From Neurospora tetrasperma FGSC 2508 (taxonomy: Eukaryota; Ascomycota; Sordariomycetes; Sordariales; Sordariaceae): a stretch of DNA of 64,000 nucleotides. Every line of letters starts with the position of its first letter. Position 1 is the stretch's first letter. A program made the position numbers and the translations under genes. Shown here piece after piece: positions 55,690 to 64,000 of this stretch. Location of the stretch: contig NW_009799101.1 of the NCBI RefSeq assembly GCF_000213175.1, positions 4,783,470-4,847,469 on the forward strand, written 5' to 3'. The notes below the pieces were generated by a model. That model was given only the letters and a program-made list of their open reading frames with translations. It was not told where the DNA came from and did no database searches.

Positions 55690-56772
55690 TCATTGAATGA
55701 CATGGAGGTTGCTCCCAGCCAAACCACACACGCCAAACCTGAACAGTTCAGCATCCTGCTTGAAACGCTCCGCATATTTGGCCTTCAACTCTTCTACATC
55801 CCAATTAGCCCAAACAAAGCGACCATGAATGAATCTCGCCTCCTTGGTGGCTGCCCAGACCACAAAGTCAGCTGGCAGCGAGACTATATTGACCTTTCTG
55901 TCAGTAGCCTTCCTTCAAAGCATGCTATTTTAAGGGGCAAAACTTACTATCATCAAAAGGTAGGACACTCTTTTCCACGCCGAGCCGCTGCCACAACTCC
56001 GAGTAGATGGTTCCCGGATGAATGCTCACCACCTGCATCTTCTCCGGGTCTGACCGTTGAGCAATGTACCTAAAGAAGAGGCCAGCAGTGGCCTTGGTGA
56101 AGCCGTACTCTGGGCTGGAGGAAAGAGCGGGCGAGTACTCGGGAAAGCTTATGTGGGCAGATGCAGTGGAGATGTTGATGAGGAACTGCATGTGTTCTCT
56201 GCGTCAGTCGTGCCGTTCGTTCCACTCCCTTCTTCTCGTTGTTCTCCTCCAACCTGGCAATCATCATTCATACAAACAGCCAACAAACTGACCTTCTGTC
56301 TGTCCTTCCCCTGCTTCATAAAAAGCTCAGTATACCTCATCGGTCCCCTGAGGTTCGCTTCGAGTTTGGCCCAAATCTCAACAGTCGTCCTGCCCCCCTC
56401 CTCACACAGGCCCCCGGCCGCCATCTCCCCAACCGCATTCAAGATAAGCACATCCACCACCTCTCCTTCCTCTCCCAGTTTTTTCCACAAGGCATCAATC
56501 TCCTCCATGTTCGCCGCATCGGACTTTTCGCTGACTACTTCCGTCTGCTTCCCGAGCTCCTTGGCGTGCTGGCGGAGAAGACCAACGGCTTCGTCGAGTC
56601 TTTCCTGCCTTCGACCCGTGATGACGACCTTGGAAGCAGAAGCGGTGACAAACGACTTGGCCATTGCGAAGCCAATGCCGGCCGTGGCGCCGGTGATGAG
56701 AACTGTCTTCCCGGCTTGGGAGAGAAGGGGGTTGAGGGCTGGGTTAATGGTCGGGTAGGAAGAGGTATGCAT
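55690..56772 (-). CDS. Short-chain dehydrogenase/reductase, 303 aa
   Basis: Three exons: 56293-56772, 55948-56185 and 55690-55883; introns are 107 and 64 nt. The first acceptor is ATGCAG/TTC, giving KDRQKFLINISTASAH; the second junction gives PFDDISLPADFVVW. The cofactor site TGATAGIG is at residues 27-34, ITGRR follows strand 2 (an NADP-like hint), and the catalytic residues are Ser in the NISTAS strand and YGFTK (YxxxK). The C-terminal extension (FVWANWDVEELKAKYAERF) matches fungal SDRs annotated as unclassified or toluenesulfonate-reductase-like. Start MHTSSYPTINP chosen because the upstream 58 codons are His-rich and non-conserved. Substrate unknown. Confidence 0.88.
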
Positions 56773-57159
56773 GGTGGGCAAACATCTGTGACGGAAGGGT
56801 CGAAAGTTGGGGTTACCCAGGGAAGGCCGAATATGGTGGGAATCTCCATGTCGCTTGTGTTGGTGGTTGTGGTGGTGGCATGGCTGCTGGAGCCGTTGGT
56901 GGTTGAGGAGGACATGGTGACGGTGCTCTTTGTGGTAATGATACAACCTGGAAGTTGAACCAAGTGATGAGTTATGGTCTCCGAGAACTTTTGCTTTTAT
57001 ACATATGTCGTATCAATCCTCAGCTGCCGAACACCACGTCGTTGGATCCGGCCAACTCATCGCACAAACTCCATCGTGACGCTTCCACACTGTGTCGTTG
57101 CAAGGCGCGCCAGACCCTTAGACCCATTTGCGTGGATCATCGTTTCATTGCTACGACGT
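56773..57159. other. Region between the dehydrogenase start and the GH35 relic
   Basis: Upstream DNA of the dehydrogenase, with CA/AC-rich simple sequence (about 56855-56885). No gene seen. Confidence 0.45.
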
Positions 57160-57950
57160 GAATTGGGGTGGCCGCTGTTGTAGAGCAGGGGGTAAGCGTC
57201 GTTGGCGTAGAGGTCGATGGAGCCCAGTCCGGAGCCAAGCCAGGGGTCCAATTGCCTTGGGCTAGGTGGTCGTTGCGTATCAAGAGCGTAACGATGCCGG
57301 CTTCGCAGAGAAGGCGTTGGGTGGAAGCATGTTGTCGCGGTTGAGATGGGAGGGCAACCTAAGTGGGTGTCGTTGACTTCCGGTTATATATTACATATTT
57401 GTTTTCGACTTGGACCATCACCACCGGTCTGCCGTTGGTGGTTTGAGAGTCGGCTATATCTTTTTCTGGAGATACTTTCGCGCGTGTAGAGGTAGGACTC
57501 GATGGAACACAGCCATTCCGTCCCGTTTTCGCGGAGAGGGTCTTTGACCCGAAGGGTCCACTCCGGAAGTCCTCCGGCTGCTACCTCGGTGTGGATGTAC
57601 GGATCCGGTCTTGCGGTAAGGTAGATGTCGGCTTCGGGTGCGGGGCGAAAAGAACTCGTCTAGGGCAAAGACTCCGTCAAGTAATCCCCAATACGTGTAA
57701 GAAAAACACGGCGTTGAGGCCCATGGCCTTGATCTTTGGAAGACGTCGAAAAAACACGGCGTTGAGGCGAGATGTCGAGCCGTGTTCCTGCATTGGGTAG
57801 CCGCCAGGGATGGCACTCGCCGAAGAATAAGAAGATGCGTTCGTTTCGGATGATTGTAGGGAGTATCTGTCCCATCGAACCTGTAGGGACGTCAGATTTG
57901 GCTGGGGTTCCAGTTGCTCATCTTGAGTTTACATACCGTGCACATCACTG
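57160..57950 (-). pseudogene. GH35 beta-galactosidase pseudogene, N-terminal part only
   Basis: Reading the minus strand across frames recovers the GH35 order: VRWDRYSL at 57880 down, then in another frame NERIFLFFGECHPWRLP, then DVFQ and SYTYWGLLDGVFAL, then DIYLTARPDPYIHTEVAAGG with PEWTLRVKD, then TTNGRPVVMVQVENKY (the acid/base region, normally QxENEYG), and finally GLGSIDLYANDAYPLLYNSG (normally DIYGxDxYP). A fossil intron remains at 57881-57936 (GTATGT to CTACAG). Frame changes between these blocks are at least four, and everything after the YNSGHP block is missing, so about 250 of the roughly 1000 residues of a GH35 enzyme survive. The functional enzyme would remove galactose from cell-wall galactans. 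Damage is by indels rather than RIP, so this is ordinary decay. Confidence 0.82.
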
Positions 57951-59465
57951 ATCGAAATTGTTGGTGTCATCCTGTCCATATGCTGGGCCGTCAATGCACA
58001 AACTTGAAAGACCCTCGCCAGCAACACAGCATTGGATTCATACATGTATCGAGACCCTCATCGCGAAATGCAATTGCCGACCGGGTGGTCCCCGTTCGAG
58101 ACGAGACACGCGGGCCGGCGCCGTTCGGGCTGAAGGAACTATCCGCCGCTAGATTGGCCGAAACTCCACTTGGTTTAGTGTAGTGTACTTCGGAGCGGGA
58201 CGACGACGGGAGGAGAAGAGAGTTGGGCGGAGATGTTCAAATTGCTTGGCTTTTTCGGCTTTCCTCTTGGCTCTCCGGTGTTTGTTCGGGATTCCCATTT
58301 CTGGTCGAATATCAGTGGACATTTGAGTGAAGAGAACCCATGGTGATATCGATCAGATATCCTCTCTGCATCCGAGTCAAAATGACAATTCCACCTCCCA
58401 TCCGGTGATCGTCATGTTTCTCGTACCATGTTTTCCCGAGCCATTTCCATGTTTTGGGTGGTGTAGAAGAGGTACAGTCCCCGCCTGAATGATGATACGC
58501 AGGCATTCTTCTTCACCTCCACCACTCCCCGATTTGTAGCCGCGTCACTTTCCCCGGCATACGTCATTATAAGTTCATTTTTCCAAAGATAACAGTCGGT
58601 GGGTTTTGTTCTGTTTCCTTTTCCTTTCGAGAACGAGGATCAAAATCGGGTCGGTCGATTTCAAGCATGGAATAAAACATGATGAACATGCGATGATGAG
58701 CATGGATGTCGGAAAGTTCAGGAACTTATCCCAAACAATACTCGATGCTGCTCCCCGCACGATTGATTGATTGATTGATTGCCCTGGGTTGCCCGCATGA
58801 GAATGGTCGCTTATGTTCTGCGCAGGAGCGTCCAATCCGGGCCAATCCGATTGCTTAATTCAGCGGTGTTGCGGATGTTCGCTTCGTCGTGCCGGTGTAC
58901 CTGCCTGCCCTGGATACCTAAGGTAGGATGTTGACATGCGATTGAGGGTGCTGCTGGAAGGAACTCCTACGGTGTTCGTCCACAGAGTTGCAGTGGACAC
59001 ATGCAGCGTGGAAGGTAAGCGATGGGGGGTGGTAGCACTGGGCGGGTACACTGTAGAGAATGCGAGAGGAGTGTGTGAATGGGGGTGCATGAAAAGACGA
59101 ACTGCTGCATGGGCTCAACGACAATGAAGATGATGGTGACGTTTACCTATGATCATGATATTCATGTTGATGTTGATGTTGTGGGCAGTTCGAGCACCAT
59201 GGGAATTGCGAGAGGAAGAAAAGGGGAAACAACAACAAACTCAAGAACCCGGTTGCTGGAAACTGCATTGCTGCCATGCCAACAAAGACACACACAAAAA
59301 AAGCAAGAAAGCAGCAATAAAAACATGGGAATAATGACTGGTATATCCAAGCACAACAGTAGTCTAAAACTGGCAGTAAAACCCATCCATCTCTTTCGTG
59401 TACAACATTGCTACAGGTAAACAGGTAGACATAATTATTTGATTCCATCCCATCTTTCATCTTTC
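57951..59465. other. Intergenic, about 1.5 kb
   Basis: No supported gene. A GATT tetranucleotide run at about 58763-58779 and GATGTT repeats at about 59165-59180. The left end may hold the first exon and promoter of the dead GH35 gene, not clearly readable. Confidence 0.45.
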
Positions 59466-60758
59466 TCAAGCACTCTTCCCGCCCTTAGCCAAGCCCACCT
59501 TGGGCGCGATAAACCTCACAAACTCCTCAATATCATCCAAAAAGTTCTCGGGCTCCTGCAGCGCCGCAAAGTGTCCACCCACCTCATGCTCCTTGTAATA
59601 CGCCAACCGGTCCCCAAACAACTTCTTCCCCCACGTCCTCGGCAGGGTACCAATCTCGACCGGGAACGCCGAGTACCCAAACGGCTTTTGCACGCTCAAG
59701 CTCTCCTGCACGACGGCCGTCGCGCCAATGGCCGGCACCAGGCTGCGATAGCTCCACATGGTTCTCGGGAAGCACCCACTGAACCAGTACAGCGACACGC
59801 CGTCGAGGATCGTGTCCAGCGACAGCGGGCGAGAGCCGCCGTCTTTTCTGTTGTCGGACCACTCGATGAACTTCTCGCCCATCCACGCGAGCATGGCGAC
59901 GGGGTTGGTGCTGAGCGTCAAGGCAATGGTGGACGGGCGCGTGCCGTGCTCATAGGCGTATGCCGACCCTTGCTTGATCCACGCATTGGTGCCCGTTAGG
60001 AGCTTCTCCTCGCGCTCCGTCAGGGGCTCTTGCTGGCACGCGGCGAACTGGTCCGGGGTGAACATGAACATGTTGAGGTGCGAAGTCTTGCAGGCCGCGT
60101 GGTTGTTGGCCATGGCGCGGGCGAGGGCGTACCCGACATCGCCGCCCTGGGCGACGTAGCCGGTGCTGCCGAAGCCGAGCGACAACATGAGCTCGTTCAT
60201 GGCTTCCGCCGCAAACTCCATGTTCAATTCTTGAAGGGCCGAGTCGTTGGGACGAGAGGAGAAGCCGTAGTCGGGGATGGAAGGGACGATGACGTGGTAA
60301 GGGAGGGTTTCGGGAGTGTACCGCGAGCGGAGGATGTCCAGCATCGGGACGAACTCCAAGAAGGAGCCGGGCCAGCCGTGCATGAAGATGATGGGAATGG
60401 CATCCTCGCGGAGGGAGAAGAGGGCGGCAAAGTGTAGGTCAAAGGTCTGGCCGGAGGTAGGGCCGACGACGGTTTGCTTATATTGGGGGAAGGAGTTGAT
60501 GAAAGTTTCCTGGGCCCGCCAGTCATACGTGTTGAGCCAGTAGTCCCGGGCCTGGATCAGCCAGTCGCGTGTGATGCCAAATTTGCCCGTGGCAGCGTTG
60601 GCGTGCTGGTTGTAGAACTGCTCTGGAGGAATGATGGCTTGCTGGATGAGGGACCGGAACTGGGCGAGGTCGGACTCGGCAACGTTGATACGGAAAGGGG
60701 TTGGTTGCACCTTGACGCCCGCGGGCAGGGTGGAAAACGTGAGTGAGACGGAGCCCAT
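59466..60758 (-). CDS. Epoxide-hydrolase-like alpha/beta hydrolase, 430 aa
   Basis: Single exon starting MGSVSLTFSTLPAG (60758). The N-terminal 110 or so residues match the epoxide hydrolase N-terminal (EHN) domain, including the RDYWLNTYDWRAQE block that packs against the active site. Then come the oxyanion motif HGWPGS (127-132), nucleophile Asp207 in QGGDVG, and catalytic His396 in VGGHFAALQEPE, the order and spacing of microsomal-type epoxide hydrolases. It should open epoxides to diols, perhaps in detoxification. The membrane anchor of mammalian enzymes is absent; fungal versions usually lack it. Frame continues upstream without a conserved sequence, which is why the inner ATG is chosen. 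Confidence 0.9.
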   Translation of the reverse strand: MGSVSLTFSTLPAGVKVQPTPFRINVAESDLAQFRSLIQQAIIPPEQFYNQHANAATGKFGITRDWLIQARDYWLNTYDWRAQETFINSFPQYKQTVVGPTSGQTFDLHFAALFSLREDAIPIIFMHGWPGSFLEFVPMLDILRSRYTPETLPYHVIVPSIPDYGFSSRPNDSALQELNMEFAAEAMNELMLSLGFGSTGYVAQGGDVGYALARAMANNHAACKTSHLNMFMFTPDQFAACQQEPLTEREEKLLTGTNAWIKQGSAYAYEHGTRPSTIALTLSTNPVAMLAWMGEKFIEWSDNRKDGGSRPLSLDTILDGVSLYWFSGCFPRTMWSYRSLVPAIGATAVVQESLSVQKPFGYSAFPVEIGTLPRTWGKKLFGDRLAYYKEHEVGGHFAALQEPENFLDDIEEFVRFIAPKVGLAKGGKSA

Positions 60759-63238
60759 TGTGGGTGTTTGTGGATGCTTGGTTACCCAAAATGGAAGAAA
60801 GTAAACAAAGGCGTGGTGTTGTGTGATTTGTTCACACTGACTGATGTAATAATGACGAGCACGCCACACACAGATGGAAGACTGGGATAATCCAGGGACA
60901 AGAGACAAACAAAAAAGCAAAAAAGAAAGTGTCTGATGGCGTTTATATCGAGTTTCTGAGAAGGCCCTTTGGTGGTGGAGATGGGCAATGACTAGTTTCC
61001 TTTGTGGATAAACGTCTCTAATAGTGTAATGGATACTGGGAGCTATGAATCCCCTCACTGGCTCACTCAACGGGTGGAAGGGGTGGGTTTGACGTCCGAC
61101 TTATACACTATTCGAGTTTAACGCCATCGCCCGAAAGGTCCCTGAGGGGGGGTTCCATCCTTGGAGAGTAGGTAATCTCTTGTTCATCGTTATCACTTTG
61201 GGTCTTTTTCAGGAGGTGTGCCGCGCGTATCTGCCAGCCGCCGTCCATGGTCAGCATGAGGGAGGAGGTTCTCTTGGGGGTCTGGTTGTATGCCGAACCA
61301 TATCCCCGACTTGGGCGATTTTCATGACACTTTCTTGACCATCCGAACCGAACAGAACGCGGCATGGTCCAAAGGTGTAGGGGTGGAGATATGCGCAGTG
61401 GGCACTTGACAATGAACGACCCATTTTTTCTTGTCGTTCCCCACGTTTGCCAACATAAACTCGCATTGGTTAAATTAGGTTGCTTGGGCCAGTTTCCCTT
61501 TTTGGTGGGTGTCACCGGCGACGACTCCGGCCACCACAAAAGATAGTGTGGTGTAGTGTAGAGTCTGGATACCTCGGCCACTTTCTGCGGTCGGCAGCCT
61601 TTCCATCCTTTCCTCCACTGCCCAACTGCCCCTAGGGAGGGAGGTACCCTACCCGACCCGACCCGACCCGTTGTAGACTTGTGTACCACAGGGCATAGGT
61701 ACTAAGACAGGTCCACAGGGATCTCGCAAGCCTCTATCCATTCCGACAGCGGAAGAGTCACGGAAACCCTGGATACCTTAACCGAACGGCTGCGAACTGG
61801 TCACTCGTGGGTGGTCAGGGATTGGGCCAAGATCCAGACAAGTTCAACATGAAATTTGGGACCTTTTTTTTGGTGTTGCAAAGGACCGGCGTCAGCTCCG
61901 ACGAGGAACCACGCCTTCGGAAGCAACAGACATTGGACAATTAGAATAATGGGTGTCAGCACCAAGTCGTCAAAAAGGCGGTCGATGAAAAAAGGCTGCC
62001 ACCTTGAGACGACGGCGCGAACGCGAGGCAGGCGAGATCATCGATCCCCCACAAGCGCAATACGACCGCAGTATGTCCACACATTTTGATACCCTCCAGG
62101 GACCACGATAGACGGCATGACGTGTCACTGGAGCTGTGAGTGAGAGGGACTCGAACCGCACCCTGGGTTTGGAAAACAAGAGTTGCCAATGATACACCAA
62201 GGATCCGTTGGCAAGTGGGTCAATCCCGACAAAAGGGTCATGTCGGTTCCGTCGTGATGGAACTTCGCGTGCAAAGCACGAGGTTGTTGATTAGGTACCT
62301 AGGTGCCAAGTTTGCAGCTCGCTTGCAGCGGTTGGCTTGGGGACGCCGTTCTTGCTGCTGTATGTATGGATGTATGTATGTATGTACTCCTGAGTGTGTG
62401 TGTGTGTGTTGTACCTCGGGGAGCATCATGCACCGAAGCTTTCACGTCGAAGATCTTCATGACTGACTGCTCGTGAACGCATCATGACGATTGGCCTAAA
62501 CGGACCGGCACTTCCACCGGACCAACTATCAGCAAGCGTTTAGGAGCCAATAAGTGCCGCGAATTGATTACCGTTCCATTCTAGTGAAAAACGGGTGCAC
62601 ACTACTTTCCTTTGCGTCTCTTGTGTGTTGAATAGGCGATGAAAGGCGCATTCCCGTCGATACCATCGCAAACTCGGCTGACATGACATCCTTGACATGG
62701 GCGAAGATGGACATACGCCAATATCACAGAACCTTGTTTTCACATATCAATGTCAGCCCATTTTGACTTCAGTTGCGGTCAGGCAGACAGTAGTACGGCA
62801 GCGACCCATCACCGCTTCCATACGAGCGCGCCCATATTCCGTCCCCATTCCGCCCCTGAGTCTGAGCTCTTTGGGTCGTCCCTATCGCGTTGCATCGGCA
62901 AGCGGTGTTGAGCGGGGGAATACTACAGAAGACGTGGTGGAGAAGGGCAACTGCGATTACAAGCAGGTTTCGGTTGCGAGACCGATAGTCCCCAGATCTA
63001 CAGTCAGCTTCGGCAAATGAACAAGGAAGACCTCGATCTTCATCTGCCGGTGCAACTAGGCGATGGTAAGCTCGCAAGGACATCCTGGAGGCGGCGCTGG
63101 CTCCGTGATCAACACCCTGGATCTACATCGTACTTGTTCAGCCCGTCGACAATGGAGACCGGTGAACAGTTGAACGGCGCATGTATTGGGTATATGATAG
63201 GTTGCAAGCAGTACGTATTTTCCATGTCCAGCCTTCTC
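60759..63238. other. Intergenic, about 2.5 kb, with simple repeats
   Basis: No supported gene; the 193-codon minus frame at 61108-61689 has no family feature. Simple repeats: (GACCC)n at about 61656-61672, TGTA repeats at about 62360-62385 and (GT)n at about 62394-62409. A degenerate tRNA-like element on the minus strand (about 62140-62205) has a B-box-like GGTTCGAGTCC and a possible TCC anticodon loop, but its acceptor and T stems do not pair. Confidence 0.45.
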
Positions 63239-64000
63239 TCAGCTCTGCTGAATGATCTTCTCCATCTCCTCGGGGTCCTTGGGTGCTGTCGTGAGGTTGT
63301 AGGTGCCGTCCTTGGTGATGACCAGGTTGTCCTCAATTCTGTGCAGCAACGACAAATTAGCATTCGCCCTTTTTCATACCATATATACGAACAAATCACA
63401 GTCGACATACCTGACACCACCAACATCCCAGTACTTCTCCAGCACATCAGCATTGATGTACTTGCTGTGCTTGGGGTCCTTCAAGAACGGCTCAATGATA
63501 AAGTTGCAGAAGTAAATACCGGGCTCGACGGTGATCACGCTGCCAGCTGGGAGACGACCGCGGACGCGGAGGTAGCGGAACATGGTGTCCTTGTCAGCAT
63601 AGTTGGGGTTGCCGCCGGTATCGTGGGTGTCCATGCCCAGGTAGTGACCCAGACCGTGGGGGAAGAAAGCAACGCTCGTCCTGGCCTCGAGAATCTCGTC
63701 CTTGTCGCCCTGGAGAATGCCAATCTGGAGAAGGCCGTCGATGGCAATCTTGTGCGCAAGGAGGTGAACGTCATCCCAGAGGACACCCTCCTTTAGCGCA
63801 GCGATACACTCATTTTGCATCTTGAGCACGATATCGTAAATCTCCCTGCTCTCCTTGGTAAACTTGCCGTTGATGGGGAAAGTGCGGGTAATGTCCGAGG
63901 CATAGCAATCCCACTCGCCTCCCGCATCCAGCAAAAGGTTCAGCTTGCCAGCCATGTCGGCGTTGTTGGGAACGTAATGCAGCGTGGCAGCCGCGCGACC
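63239..64000 (-). CDS. pepP: Xaa-Pro aminopeptidase / prolidase-like, C-terminal part (partial at window edge)
   Basis: The gene enters from the right edge. Exons seen: 63411 to beyond 64000 and 63239-63339, with a 71 nt intron (GTATGT donor, CACAG acceptor) whose removal gives [15 protein letters not shown]. The pita-bread metallopeptidase ligands are all visible: Asp in [10 protein letters not shown] and SDITRTFP, His in [14 protein letters not shown], Glu in TVEPGIYF and Glu in RIED. This binds two manganese or zinc ions and removes an N-terminal residue before proline. The start [13 protein letters not shown] at the edge matches the same family. The stop is TGA at 63241-63239. The symbol follows fungal pepP naming and is tentative. 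Confidence 0.92.

Noticed and set aside
61108-61689. 193-codon minus-strand frame
   Set aside because: Random composition, rich in Trp/Arg/Pro, overlaps simple repeats; no family signal.
62140-62205. Possible tRNA-Gly (TCC) on the minus strand
   Set aside because: B-box-like sequence present, but acceptor, anticodon and T stems do not pair; not a working tRNA.
1-64000. CRISPR arrays, bacterial operons, biosynthetic gene cluster
   Set aside because: The sequence is eukaryotic; no regularly spaced direct repeats with unique spacers and no clustered backbone biosynthesis gene were seen.

Overview
The window is nuclear DNA of a filamentous ascomycete, almost certainly Neurospora or a very close Sordariaceae relative. 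The evidence is a 736-residue large-subunit catalase that reads as Neurospora CAT-1, short 50-130 nt introns with GTAWGT-like donors and CTAAC/CTGAC branch sites, and a 7.3 kb AT-rich block with the signature of repeat-induced point mutation (RIP): CpA/TpG almost gone, TpA in excess, CpG retained.

Layout. Position 1-146 is the tail of an unrecognised gene. About 668-7975 is RIP-silenced DNA holding a PIF1-like helicase relic (probably from a Helitron), a second ruined gene and three tandem arrays; the last array (about 7763-8020) straddles the RIP boundary. Positions 8.8-13.4 kb hold a multi-pass membrane protein and a PD-(D/E)XK-type protein. Positions 15.0-18.9 kb hold two convergent F-box-like paralogues, both with disabling lesions. 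A small AT-rich relic lies near 19.4-19.9 kb. Positions 23.0-33.4 kb carry a calcineurin-like phosphoesterase, the mitochondrial pyruvate carrier subunit MPC1 (divergent from it), a low-complexity protein and a Cys/His-repeat coiled-coil protein. Positions 36.0-40.8 kb carry cat-1 and a SET-domain protein with a predicted signal peptide. Positions 43-52 kb carry a small unknown protein, a second PD-(D/E)XK-type protein, a C7orf25/DUF1308-type protein and a disordered charged protein with a 3'UTR intron. Then come tRNA-Ser(AGA), a feruloyl esterase, a short-chain dehydrogenase, a GH35 beta-galactosidase pseudogene, an epoxide-hydrolase-like enzyme and, running off the right edge, an Xaa-Pro aminopeptidase.

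There is no operon or obvious gene cluster; genes are separated by 0.3-4 kb of intergenic DNA, as is normal for this group. The strongest unexplained signals are: (1) the octamer TACCTCTA/TAGAGGTA, which I counted about 25 times by eye where roughly two are expected; (2) a helicase frame kept free of indels but full of transition-type stops inside the RIP block; (3) two unrelated-looking genes that both encode a basic N-terminus plus a PD-(D/E)XK-like core; and (4) damaged genes outside the RIP block (an F-box pair and a GH35 gene). All exon boundaries are my own reading of splice sites and reading frame; none was checked against transcripts or databases.
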